Assembly: GCA_946632055.1 (NCBI GenBank)
Contig: CAMPAR010000012.1
Location: 1 to 36,053 of the forward strand
Reading direction: 5' to 3'
Source: an uncultured Lachnospiraceae bacterium
Lineage (GTDB): Bacteria > Bacillota > Clostridia > Lachnospirales > Lachnospiraceae
Length of the DNA: 36,053 nt
The notes under the pieces are model-generated. The model did not search any database and was not told where the DNA came from. It saw only the letters and a program-made list of their open reading frames with translations. This document shows, in pieces, positions 10,457 through 18,891 of this stretch (the first letter of the stretch is position 1; every line of letters begins with the position of its first letter). The position numbers and the translations under genes are program-made.

Positions 10457-12972
10457 TGGAAGCCAATATCGTAGATAAAATCAAGGAAGTCGAGCTCCGC
10501 GAGACGATGGAGCAGTCCTATGTGGACTACGCCATGTCGGTCATCGTGGACCGGGCGCTTCCGGATGCGAGAGACGGACTGAAGCCCGTACAGCGGCGCG
10601 TCCTGTTCTCTATGGCGGAACTCTCGAATACGCCCGATAAGCCGCACAGAAAATGCGCGCGTATCGTCGGCGATACGATGGGTAAATATCATCCGCACGG
10701 CGACAGCTCGATTTACGGAGCGCTGGTGTATCTCGCGCAGGGCTGGAACACGCATTATCCTCTGGTGGACGGTCACGGAAACTTCGGTTCCGTGGACGGC
10801 GACGGCGCTGCGGCCATGCGTTATACGGAGGCGAGACTCAGTAAAATCAGCATGGAGCTTCTGGCGGACCTGAACAAGGACACCGTCGACTTTGTGCCGA
10901 ACTTCGATGAGACCGAAAAGGAACCGACGATTCTTCCCTCCCGTTTCCCGAATCTTCTCGTGAACGGAACGCAGGGCATTGCCGTCGGCATGGCGACAAA
11001 TATCCCGCCGCACAACTTACGCGAAGCGATTGCGGCGGTTGTGAAAATCATCGACAACCGGGTTCAGGAAGGCCGTGAAACCTCGGTCGATGAAATCATG
11101 GAGATCATTCAGGGACCGGATTTCCCGACCGGCGCGCAGATCATCGGACACCGCGGCATTGAACAGGCCTACCGCACCGGACGCGGAAAGCTCCGGGTGC
11201 GTTCCGTCTGCCGCATCGAGCCGATGGACAACGGCAAGAATATGATCATCGTGTCGGAAATTCCGTATCTGGTCAATAAGCAGCGGCTGATTGAGAAAAT
11301 CGCCGATCTGCACAAGGAAAAGAAAATAGATGGAATGACCGCCATCCGGGACGAGACCACGAGCCGGGAAGGCACGCGCATCGTCATCGAGCTTCGGCGC
11401 GACGTGAATCCGAATGTGATCCTGAACCAGCTCTACAAGCATTCCCAGCTGGAGGATACCTACGGCGTCATCATGCTGGCGCTCGTGGACGGCGAACCGA
11501 AGGTGATGAGCATCAAGACGATGCTCGAGGTTTACCTGAAGCACCAGGAGGATGTCGTTACCCGCCGGACGAAGTTCGATCTGAAAAAGGCGGAGGAGCG
11601 CGCGCACATTATCGAAGGCCTGCTGATTGCGCTGGATCATATTGACGAAGTGATCCGGATCATCCGGGCGGCGGCCAATGTGCAGGAAGCGAAGCTGAAG
11701 CTGATGGAGCGCTTCGGGCTGTCGGATGCGCAGGCGCAGGCCATCGTGGACATGCGTCTTCGTGCGCTGACAGGACTCGAAAGAAGCCGCCTCGAAGAGG
11801 AATATGCCCAGCTGAAGGCGACGATCGAGCGTCTTCGCGCTATTCTTGGAGATGAAAACCTGCTGCTTGGCGTCATCCGTGACGAAATCAGCGCAATTGC
11901 CGAGAAATACGGCGACGACCGGATGACCGTCATTCTGCCGGATGAAGACGAAATCGTGGACGAAGACCTGATTGCCGATGAGAGCACCGTGGTTGCAATG
12001 ACCAAGCTCGGTTACATCAAGCGGATGTCTCTTGACAATTTCAAGGCTCAGAACCGCGGCGGACGCGGAATCCGTGGCATGCAGGTCATCGACGAGGATT
12101 ACACTACCGACCTTCTGATGACGGCGACAAAGGACAATATCATGTTCTTTACGAATCAGGGCCGCGTGTACATGCTGAAGGTCTATGAAATTCCGGAATC
12201 CGCGAGAACCTCCCGCGGTACTCCGATCATCAACCTTCTGCAGCTGCAGCCGGAAGAAAAGGTGCAGCAGGTCATTACCGCCAAGGGCCTGGACGAAGAG
12301 TCCTATATCCTGATGGCGACGCGCGACGGCACGATCAAGAAGACGCCGGCGTCCGAATACCGCAATGTGCGTAAGACGGGACTTCTCGCGATTAACCTGA
12401 AGGAAGGCGATGAAGTCATCAGCGTCAAGAACACCCGCGGCGACGAGAAAATCCTGCTCGTATCGAAGTTCGGCAATACCATTCTCTTCGACGAACAGGA
12501 CGTCAGAATCTGCGGCAGAAATTCCATCGGCGTGCGCGGAATGCGCCTGCCCGGCAATGATGAAGTGGTGTCCATGGAGATTTATGAAGAGGACAAGGAC
12601 GTGCTCTTCGTATCCGAGAACGGCATGGGCAAGCGGACGGCCTTTAAGGAATTCAATATTCAGGGACGCGGCGGCAAGGGATCTCGCGGATATAAGGTTA
12701 CGGACAAGACCGGCGGAATCGTCGGAACGGAATCCGTATCCGATGATGAGGAAATCATGATCATCACGACGGAAGGCATCATTATCCGGACGCCGGTCAG
12801 CACGATTTCCCAGCTCGGAAAATCGACAAGCGGCGTGAAGCTGATCAATATTGACAAGGAATCCGACGCGAAGGTCTCCAGCTTTACCGTGGTTTCAGCG
12901 GAAGATATCGAGGCTGAAGCATCGGAGAATTCCGAGGAAGAGGAAACTTCTGCAGAAGGCGATGAGGAGTAA
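10456..12972 (+). CDS. gyrA: DNA gyrase subunit A
   Basis: 838 residues. GyrA cuts and rejoins DNA and wraps it with its C-terminal pinwheel. The catalytic tyrosine is Tyr123 in AAMRYTEAR. The quinolone-resistance-determining segment reads [13 protein letters not shown], with Ser84 and Gly88; the second position is usually Asp or Glu (see findings). The GyrA box QNRGGRG lies at the start of the C-terminal beta-pinwheel, identifying gyrase rather than topoisomerase IV. The tail is rich in Glu and Ser. The ATG at 10456 overlaps the gyrB stop by one base, so the two subunits are co-translated. Confidence 0.98.
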
Positions 12973-13002
12973 ATGCCTTTGCCGCAAAAAGGAGAAAATG
13001 AT

Positions 13003-13644
13003 ATGGCAATCCAATCGGTTATTTTTGATCTGGACGGCGTGATCTGCTTCACGGATCAGTTCCATTATCAGGCCTGGAAAAAAATGGCGGATAAAATGGG
13101 GATCTATTTCGATGAAGTGATCAACAACCGGCTTCGCGGCGTCAGCCGGATGGCTTCTCTGGAGATCATTCTGGAACGCTACGAGGGCGAGCCGCTTTCC
13201 GTTGAAAAGAAGGAAGAGCTGGCGGAGTATAAAAATGATCTGTATCGGGAGCTTCTGAATACGATGAAGCCGTCGGACTGCTCGAAGGTAGTCCGCAGGA
13301 CGCTTCACGAGCTTCGGAACCGGGGTTATCTTCTGGCCATCGGTTCTTCCTCCAAAAATACCCCGCTGATTCTGGAGCGGCTCGGCCTTTCGGGGTTCTT
13401 TGACGCGGTATCGGACGGAAACAATATTACACACAGTAAACCGGACCCGGAGGTCTTTGTCAAGGCGGCGGAAATGCTCGGTTCTCCCGCAGCGGAGTGC
13501 CTTGTCGTGGAAGACGCGGAGGCCGGGATCCGGGCCGGAAACGGCGGCGGAATGAAGACGGCCGCCATCGGCGACGCCGTGAACTGCCATCTGGCGGATT
13601 ATGAAATGGAGCATTTCTCGGATCTTCTGAAGATCTGCGAGTAA
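13003..13644 (+). CDS. pgmB: HAD-family beta-phosphoglucomutase-like hydrolase
   Basis: 213 residues from ATG 13003; a start 10 codons earlier lacks a ribosome binding site, whereas 13003 follows AAAAAGGAG. Beta-phosphoglucomutase interconverts beta-glucose-1-phosphate and glucose-6-phosphate in maltose or trehalose breakdown. The phosphoryl-acceptor motif FDLDGV contains Asp9 and Asp11. The cap region [14 protein letters not shown] and [16 protein letters not shown] matches beta-PGM more closely than general HADs. The later motifs are IGSSSKN (motif II) and a HSKPDPEVF Lys, then [12 protein letters not shown] (acidic motif). It begins 30 nt after gyrA with no terminator between, so it may be read from the gyrase transcript. 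Confidence 0.85.
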   Translation: MAIQSVIFDLDGVICFTDQFHYQAWKKMADKMGIYFDEVINNRLRGVSRMASLEIILERYEGEPLSVEKKEELAEYKNDLYRELLNTMKPSDCSKVVRRTLHELRNRGYLLAIGSSSKNTPLILERLGLSGFFDAVSDGNNITHSKPDPEVFVKAAEMLGSPAAECLVVEDAEAGIRAGNGGGMKTAAIGDAVNCHLADYEMEHFSDLLKICE

Positions 13645-13673
13645 AGGGTTCATGTGACAGAAAGGATATCATC

Positions 13674-14396
13674 ATGAGAATTACGGTCTGGAACGAATAT
13701 GTACATGAAAAACTGGAAGAAAAAGTCCGTGAGATCTACCCCAATGGCATCCATAACTGCATCCGGGATTTTCTTCTGAAAAACGGCTTTACGGATGTGA
13801 AGACGGCGACGCTGGAGGAGCCGGAGCACGGACTCACGCAGGAAGTGCTGGATCAGACGGACGTGCTTTTCTGGTGGGGACATATGCGCCACAATGACGT
13901 TTCGGACGAAGTGGTGCAGCGTGTCTACGACAGGGTGCAGGACGGCATGGGCCTGATTGTGCTGCACTCCGGACATGAATCGAAGCTTTTCAAAAAGCTG
14001 ATGGGGACGAATTCCGGACAGCTTCGCTGGCGTGAAGCGGGCGAGACCGAAATTATGTGGAATATCCGTCCGGATCATCCGATCATGCAGGGAATCGGCG
14101 ACAAGGTTGTCATCCCGCAGGAAGAGACCTACGGCGAACTGTTCCACATTCCGGATCCGGATGAACTGCTGATGATCAGCTGGTTCTCCGGCGGCGAAGT
14201 ATTCCGTTCCGCACTGACCTTCCACCGCGGCGCCGGCCGGATTTTCTACTTCAAGCCGGGCCACGAAACCTTCCCGATCTACCACATGCCGGAAGTGCAG
14301 AAGATCCTCTGCAACGCCGCAAACTGGGCCTACAATCCCGCGCCGTCTTCGATCGGCTACGGTCATTTCCCGGTTCCTCCGATCAGTACGCTGTAA
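13674..14396 (+). CDS. ThuA-like domain protein (trehalose utilisation family)
   Basis: 240 residues. The fold is the class I glutamine amidotransferase-like ThuA family, whose members are linked to trehalose and other disaccharide metabolism. Visible features are an N-terminal [12 protein letters not shown] strand and [20 protein letters not shown]. They are followed by [20 protein letters not shown] (the nucleophile-elbow-like position carries His-Ser-Gly-His rather than Cys) and [19 protein letters not shown] near the end. No signal peptide is visible, so it is probably cytoplasmic. It follows the beta-PGM-like gene by 29 nt and has a GAAAGGA ribosome binding site. Together they hint at disaccharide use; the precise substrate is unknown. 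Confidence 0.85.
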   Translation: MRITVWNEYVHEKLEEKVREIYPNGIHNCIRDFLLKNGFTDVKTATLEEPEHGLTQEVLDQTDVLFWWGHMRHNDVSDEVVQRVYDRVQDGMGLIVLHSGHESKLFKKLMGTNSGQLRWREAGETEIMWNIRPDHPIMQGIGDKVVIPQEETYGELFHIPDPDELLMISWFSGGEVFRSALTFHRGAGRIFYFKPGHETFPIYHMPEVQKILCNAANWAYNPAPSSIGYGHFPVPPISTL

Positions 14397-14441
14397 AGAG
14401 GACAAAAAGGTTTTAGCATTACATCAAAAGGAGCTTGACAT

Positions 14442-15041
14442 ATGAATATCGTATGCCTGGACATGGAAGGCGTCGTAACGCCTGAAATCTGGATTGCCTT
14501 TTCGGAAGCCACCGGGATTCCGGAGCTTCGAAGAACCACCCGCGACGAACCGGACTATGCAAAGCTGATGAATTTCCGTCTGAAGATCTTAAAGGAGCAC
14601 GGACTCGGGCTGAAGGAAATTCAGAAGGTCATCGCGACGATCGACCCGCTGCCCGGCGCGAAGGAATTCCTGGACGCGCTCCGGGAGGAGACGCAGGTCA
14701 TTATTCTCTCCGATACCTTCGAGCAGTTTGCGAAGCCGCTGATCAAAAAGCTCGGTTATCCGACCCTTTTCTGCAATACCCTCGAGGTTGCCGAAAACGG
14801 CGAGATCACCGGCTACAAAATGCGCGTCGAAAAGTCCAAGCTGACATCCGTAAAGGCGCTCCAGTCGATCGGTTTCGAGACGATCGCAGCAGGAGACTCC
14901 TTCAACGATCTGGACATGATCCTTGCGAGCAAGGCAGGTTTCCTCTTCCGCTCCACGGAGGCGATCAAGGCCGCTCATCCCGAGCTTCCGGCCTTCGAGG
15001 ACTACGATGAATTCCTCGCCGCGATCAAAAAAGCACTGTAA
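14442..15041 (+). CDS. thrH: ThrH-like bifunctional phosphoserine phosphatase/homoserine phosphotransferase
   Basis: 199 residues, the normal length for ThrH. ThrH of Pseudomonas dephosphorylates phosphoserine and can pass the phosphate to homoserine, joining serine and threonine synthesis. The HAD nucleophile motif is CLDMEGVVTPEIWIAF (Asp7, Glu9), which is the ThrH variant of DxDxT. Other family segments are TTRDEPDYAKLM, LKEHGLGL, IDPLPGAKEFLD, VIILSDTF (motif II) and AAGDSFNDLDMI (motif IV). The ATG follows an AAAGGAG site. It is the last gene before a strong terminator. Its in vivo role as phosphatase or phosphotransferase cannot be read from sequence. Confidence 0.88.
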   Translation: MNIVCLDMEGVVTPEIWIAFSEATGIPELRRTTRDEPDYAKLMNFRLKILKEHGLGLKEIQKVIATIDPLPGAKEFLDALREETQVIILSDTFEQFAKPLIKKLGYPTLFCNTLEVAENGEITGYKMRVEKSKLTSVKALQSIGFETIAAGDSFNDLDMILASKAGFLFRSTEAIKAAHPELPAFEDYDEFLAAIKKAL

Positions 15042-15058
15042 ATCGGACAGAAACAGAA

Positions 15059-15090
15059 CGGCCGCCCCGAAAAAGGGCGGCCGGTTTATT
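15059..15090 (+). terminator. Intrinsic terminator after thrH
   Basis: CGGCCGCCC (15059-15067) and GGGCGGCCG (15075-15083) form a perfect 9-bp GC-rich stem with a 7-nt loop. GTTTATT follows. It closes the plus-strand block. On the minus strand the same stem could also stop transcripts from the XRE gene at 15122, although the T tract there is weak. Confidence 0.8.
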
Positions 15091-15121
15091 GGTAGATTCT
15101 ATTAACATGAACCTTTTTTTG

Positions 15122-15544
15122 TCAAAACAGCGTTTCTTCCCCCATCTCGAAGAGTTTTTCGTTCAGTTCGAACACAGTCCAGTGATTTGAGAGCGCAAAG
15201 AAGATGGCGGCATCGCGGCGGTTCTTGACATAGAGACCGGCGTAGCCGCAGGCTTTCAGGATATTTTCGGTTTCTTCCGGGGTCTGGGAAAGACCGATAC
15301 AGAGCGTAATGACACGGTTTCTCGAAGGAGTGCGTTTTCCGGAAAGAATCTGGTAGAGATAAACATCACTCATTCCGGAAGTGCGGGCAAGCTCAGATTT
15401 ACTGAGACCGGATTTTGTGAGAAGCGAGTCAAAAATCTCCGAGATAGAAATATAGGAGAATTCTTCGCGGTTTTCCTTCAGAAAACGATCAAAATCCTCG
15501 GAGGAGCTGAGTTCATTCTGCAGATTGTCGGTTGGCTTTTTCAT
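15122..15544 (-). CDS. XRE/Cro-CI-type helix-turn-helix regulator
   Basis: 140 residues. The central HTH (about residues 35-80) reads SISEIFDSLLTKSGLSKSELARTSGMS and then VYLYQILSGKRTPSRNRVI, typical of the Cro/CI class. The C-terminal half (TLCIGLSQTPEETENILKACGY, then FFALSNHWTVFELNEKLFEMGEE) resembles the small helical tail seen in many XRE proteins encoded next to Ser/Thr kinases. No membrane segment is visible. It is divergent from the kinase at 15681, with promoters that face each other. A role in controlling the kinase operon is likely but inferred. Confidence 0.85.
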   Translation of the reverse strand: MKKPTDNLQNELSSSEDFDRFLKENREEFSYISISEIFDSLLTKSGLSKSELARTSGMSDVYLYQILSGKRTPSRNRVITLCIGLSQTPEETENILKACGYAGLYVKNRRDAAIFFALSNHWTVFELNEKLFEMGEETLF

Positions 15545-15573
15545 ATTTCTGATTGCCGTCTTTCTTTTGGTTC

Positions 15574-15603
15574 TTGACGATTTGTCGGGAAATCGGTTAT
15601 AAT
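15574..15603 (+). promoter_or_regulatory. Promoter of the kinase operon
   Basis: TTGACG (15574-15579) and TATAAT (15598-15603) are separated by 18 bp. The predicted start near 15610 leaves a leader of about 70 nt containing a run of T residues (15625-15633). The -10 box forms half of a dyad with the opposing promoter. Confidence 0.75.
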
Positions 15604-15616
15604 TGGTTTCAAAATA

Positions 15617-15645
15617 ATTATACCTTTTTTTTTACGGCTTGACTA
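15617..15645 (-). promoter_or_regulatory. Promoter of the XRE regulator gene
   Basis: On the minus strand TAGTCA (15645-15640) and TATAAT (15622-15617) are separated by 17 bp. The predicted transcription start is near 15610, the same position as the start of the opposite promoter. The two polymerases could not occupy the DNA at once. Confidence 0.65.
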
Positions 15646-15680
15646 TTAGCTGAGAGCATAAAGTTGATGATTTTTTCAGT

Positions 15681-16376
15681 ATGAGTGATTCCGGTTATTT
15701 TTCAGATATCTATAAGACGGTCCGGGTTCTTCGGGAGACGGAAAAGGGCCGTGTTTTTCTTTTGCGCCACAAAGACTCCGGGAAGGAATATCTTCTCCGG
15801 AAGTTTACCGGCGATCCGGAGGTTTACAGGCGGCTTCTTGGCATAAAGAGCCCCTACCTTCCGCAGATTTATGAAGTGGCTGCGGAGGAAAACAGGGTTC
15901 TTGTCCTCGAGGAGTACGTTCATGGGGACCTGATGGCGGACATGCTGGAGGGCTGCCTCTTCTCCGAAAAGGAGACGCGGATGCTGGCGGTCGACCTGTG
16001 TCAGGCGCTCCATATTCTGCACGGGCTCGGGATCGTGCACCGGGATATTAAACCGGAGAATGTACTGATCCGGGGAAGCCATGCGGTGCTGACGGACTTT
16101 GACGTATCGCGGATCTCGAAGGAGAATCAGAATCGTGACACGGTGGCGATGGGGACGGTCGGTTTTGCCGCGCCGGAGCAGTTTTCCATTTCCCAGACCG
16201 ATTTCCGTTCCGATATCTATTCCATGGGTATTTTAATTAACACCATGCTCACAGGCGATCATCCGGCGAATCAGCTGGCCCGGGGACCCTTAAGGCGCAT
16301 TGTGATGAAGTGCACGATGATCGCGCCGGAAAAACGCTACAAAACAATCGGAAAATTACTGGAGGCTCTTTTATGA
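15681..16376 (+). CDS. Serine/threonine protein kinase (catalytic domain only)
   Basis: 231 residues, little more than a kinase domain. No transmembrane segment and no PASTA repeats are seen, so it is probably cytoplasmic unless tethered by its partner. The glycine loop is short (RETEKGRVFLLRH) and the ATP-binding Lys is likely in YLLRKF. The catalytic loop is HRDIKPENVL near residue 120. The metal-binding motif is DFD (LTDFDVSRI) in place of the usual DFG. The activation segment ends GTVGFAAPEQF, and FRSDIYSMGILINTMLTGDHP marks the F helix. The C-lobe ends soon after, near the normal boundary. The stop codon overlaps the next start by 4 nt (ATGA), coupling it to the zinc-ribbon protein. Confidence 0.93.
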   Translation: MSDSGYFSDIYKTVRVLRETEKGRVFLLRHKDSGKEYLLRKFTGDPEVYRRLLGIKSPYLPQIYEVAAEENRVLVLEEYVHGDLMADMLEGCLFSEKETRMLAVDLCQALHILHGLGIVHRDIKPENVLIRGSHAVLTDFDVSRISKENQNRDTVAMGTVGFAAPEQFSISQTDFRSDIYSMGILINTMLTGDHPANQLARGPLRRIVMKCTMIAPEKRYKTIGKLLEALL

Positions 16377-17623
16377 ACGAGAAAATGTGTCCGAAGTGCG
16401 GAAAAATGATTCCTGAGAACGCGAATTTCTGTCCGTATTGTGAGACTTCGCTTGTGGAGCGTGAGACGCCGGAGGAGCTGAAGAAAATGCCGCTTCGGAA
16501 GAAAAAAGCGCTTTTCATCACGGCAGCGGCGGTTGTTCTGCTGGCGGCTGCGCTGTTTATCATACTCCGGATCGTACTGAAAAGAGTCGACGCGGAAGCG
16601 ACATTCCGCTATGAGGGGAAAGAATACCATCTTCTCCTTCGGCAGTCCGTGAACTATCTGGAGGTGAAGGAGCCTCAGCCGCTGATCGAAAAGAAGGTGG
16701 TTGCGGACCGCTTCGGCGCAGTTCCCTCCCAGCTCTATGTATTTGACGCGGAAACAGGGAAGAACGCCAGAGAGGAATTTACGGAACTGATTCAGGATGT
16801 ATCCGTAAAGGCCGTGCTGATCGGAAGCGGTGAACTTTCGGAGGTCGGTGTCACGGAGTACAGTCCCGGATTCCCCGAAGCGGTATATGAAACCGATATT
16901 TTCTTCGGCGGAACCGTCCGGGAAAACCGCATTGTCTGGACGCTGACGATGAAGAACGGAAAGAAGGTCGAGCTCGCACAGCTTTTAAAGATTTCGGTTA
17001 TCCCTGTGAAAAACTACGACTACCGGGAGATTTCGCTTACAACCGCGGAGGAGCTGCAGCGCCTGATTGATGAGATCGGGAAGAACGAGGATCCGGATAC
17101 GCTCGTGAATGTGAATCTCGGACCCTATACCTATAAGGGCAATCTGAATATCGAAAATCACGCGGTGAATCTGAAGGGATGTGTGGACGGAGAGGAGAAG
17201 ACGGTCATTGAGGGAACGCTGACGGTGAATTCAATTGCGCCTCTGGCATGTGAACTGACGGATATTGTATTCCGGGGCAGCGGGATCGGAATTCAGGATA
17301 ATGTCGGCGTATTTACGACGAACTGCGAATTTAACGGGCTGGATATCGGCATCAATGTCGGCGGTCAGGGTTACGGCATGCCGACCTCCTGTACCTTCCG
17401 GGACTGCCGGGTCGGTTTCCTGTTCAACAGTACCATGTCGACTTCCAAGCGGCCGTATTTTGATGAAAATGTATTCGTGAACTGCAAAACGGCGGTCCTC
17501 TTCCAGAATGTGCCGGGCGATGATGATCTCTGGTTCTACGGAGGCAGTTTTGAAGGAAACGGCACGGATATTGACAACCGCACACAGCACCTCATCGAGT
17601 ATGATGGCGTGGAATTCAAGTAA
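16373..17623 (+). CDS. Zinc-ribbon, single-pass membrane protein with C-terminal beta-helix-like domain
   Basis: 416 residues from ATG 16373, which overlaps the kinase stop and follows a GGAGG site. A short N-terminal zinc ribbon (CPKCGKMIPENANFCPYC) is followed by a basic stretch and one membrane span near residues 44-65 (ALFITAAAVVLLAAALFIILRIVL). The outside part has a middle domain and, from about residue 245, a region with right-handed parallel beta-helix features: NLNIENHAVNLKG, GIQDNVGVFTTNCEF and GGQGYGMPTSCTFRDCRVG. These rows of short repeats resemble pectate-lyase-like or NosD-like folds. The layout suggests a surface sensor or binding protein partnered with the kinase. No function is known. 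Confidence 0.75.
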   Translation: MNEKMCPKCGKMIPENANFCPYCETSLVERETPEELKKMPLRKKKALFITAAAVVLLAAALFIILRIVLKRVDAEATFRYEGKEYHLLLRQSVNYLEVKEPQPLIEKKVVADRFGAVPSQLYVFDAETGKNAREEFTELIQDVSVKAVLIGSGELSEVGVTEYSPGFPEAVYETDIFFGGTVRENRIVWTLTMKNGKKVELAQLLKISVIPVKNYDYREISLTTAEELQRLIDEIGKNEDPDTLVNVNLGPYTYKGNLNIENHAVNLKGCVDGEEKTVIEGTLTVNSIAPLACELTDIVFRGSGIGIQDNVGVFTTNCEFNGLDIGINVGGQGYGMPTSCTFRDCRVGFLFNSTMSTSKRPYFDENVFVNCKTAVLFQNVPGDDDLWFYGGSFEGNGTDIDNRTQHLIEYDGVEFK

Positions 17624-17624
17624 T

Positions 17625-17652
17625 AAAAAAGGCTCCTGAGGGAGCCTTTTTT
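17625..17652. terminator. Bidirectional terminator between convergent genes
   Basis: AAAAAAGGCTCC and GGAGCCTTTTTT form a 12-bp perfect stem with a TGAG loop. The flanking A and T runs let it act on either strand. It sits 1 nt after the beta-helix gene and 8 nt before the end of the DHHW gene. Confidence 0.92.
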
Positions 17653-17660
17653 CTGCCTGT

Positions 17661-18812
17661 TTACTGCTGGTTTTTAAGAACCGTCTTCAGGCTGGTATCC
17701 TGTGAAAGCGTGTTGACATTGTAAAGGAAGAGGACCTCGTCGAAGCCCTCCGATACCATCAGGGCATCGATGTCGTCATAATAGTAGCGCGGGTCGACGA
17801 CGGTGATCCGGCTGTATTCCGGAATCAGGAAGGGGATCAGGCAGTTGGCGTAGGAGTCCTTGATGATGAGCAGCTTCCGGTCGGTTTCAGCACTGGTATC
17901 GATCGTGAAAAGAGGATGGTTGCTGCCGAAAAAGACCTGATAGGGGTCGTCGCCGAGAAGCGCCTTAGGCTCGTAGCAGGAGGAAGTCCGGGTGAGCGTA
18001 TCGGCATAGCTTACGGTGTAATAGGACTCATCCTGCTGATCGGCCGGGTAATTCGGAAGGAAGACAGTGATGGCGTCGGCCGTTTTGGTCTGGAAACCGG
18101 ATTTTGCCGAAAGCGATCCGAAAAAGTCGTTGCAGACCACGCCGGAGGTGAAGGAAATCCGGTTCTCAATGTTCATGCCTTCTCTCAGAACCTCATAGGC
18201 AAGATGCGCGCCCTCCGTTGTCCAGTGGTGGTCTGTATGGTAGTAGAGCCGGGTGTCGTCCTTGTGAACGCGGAAGCTGTCCCGGACGTCGATGCAGTGG
18301 TAGGAAGTCCCGAGGCGGCTGTAGAATCCGTCGATGTAGGCGTCCTCACTCGCGGTCGGCGCATTCTTCGGAAGAAGTTCCGGATAGACGGCGATCGCGT
18401 TTGGCGCCAGGAGAAAATAAAAATCGGAATCCGGATGGCGGTCTGCAAAGGCCGCCATTTCTTCGATGGTCTCCTCCTTGTTCTCCGGGTCCGGCGCATC
18501 GAAGCGCTCCATTAAGGAGTCGTTTCCGCAAAGATATACGCCCTGGGATTCGCGCTTTCCGATCAGGGAAAGAAGGGAGGTTTTCACGGTCATCATGGCG
18601 TTTCTTCCCGGAAACTGGTCCGCGGCGTAGTCTTCAATTCCGTCCATAAACGAGCCGTCCGTCAGCGAATCTATTGTGAGGGAAGGCTTCCCTGCGAGAT
18701 TCCTTTTTTCCTGTGCGGAGTAAGCCCGGTCCGGGCGGACCAGCAGGATCACGGTGAGGGACAGAATGATCAGGATAAAAGCGAAACCGACATAGCGGTG
18801 ATACCATTTCAT
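17661..18812 (-). CDS. DHHW-family protein (AlgJ/AlgX-like SGNH acyl-transfer partner)
   Basis: 383 residues. One N-terminal membrane anchor (about residues 7-27, VGFAFILIILSLTVILLV) is followed by a large outside domain. The diagnostic TDHHWT motif places Asp194, His195, His196 and Trp197; these act as the catalytic or metal-binding residues in AlgJ/AlgX-type O-acetyltransferases. The C-terminal block has LLIIKDSYANCLIPFL, the usual Ser-containing segment. DHHW proteins take an acyl group carried across the membrane by an MBOAT partner and attach it to a surface polymer. It follows the MBOAT gene by 79 nt on the same strand, which fits that pathway. The polymer is not known. Confidence 0.85.
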   Translation of the reverse strand: MKWYHRYVGFAFILIILSLTVILLVRPDRAYSAQEKRNLAGKPSLTIDSLTDGSFMDGIEDYAADQFPGRNAMMTVKTSLLSLIGKRESQGVYLCGNDSLMERFDAPDPENKEETIEEMAAFADRHPDSDFYFLLAPNAIAVYPELLPKNAPTASEDAYIDGFYSRLGTSYHCIDVRDSFRVHKDDTRLYYHTDHHWTTEGAHLAYEVLREGMNIENRISFTSGVVCNDFFGSLSAKSGFQTKTADAITVFLPNYPADQQDESYYTVSYADTLTRTSSCYEPKALLGDDPYQVFFGSNHPLFTIDTSAETDRKLLIIKDSYANCLIPFLIPEYSRITVVDPRYYYDDIDALMVSEGFDEVLFLYNVNTLSQDTSLKTVLKNQQ

Positions 18813-18891
18813 AAATTAGAATCCTCTTTGGACAGTTGTTAGAATCCGGTACGACAGCGGCTTTTCGCGTTTCCTTTATGAAAACAGGAAA

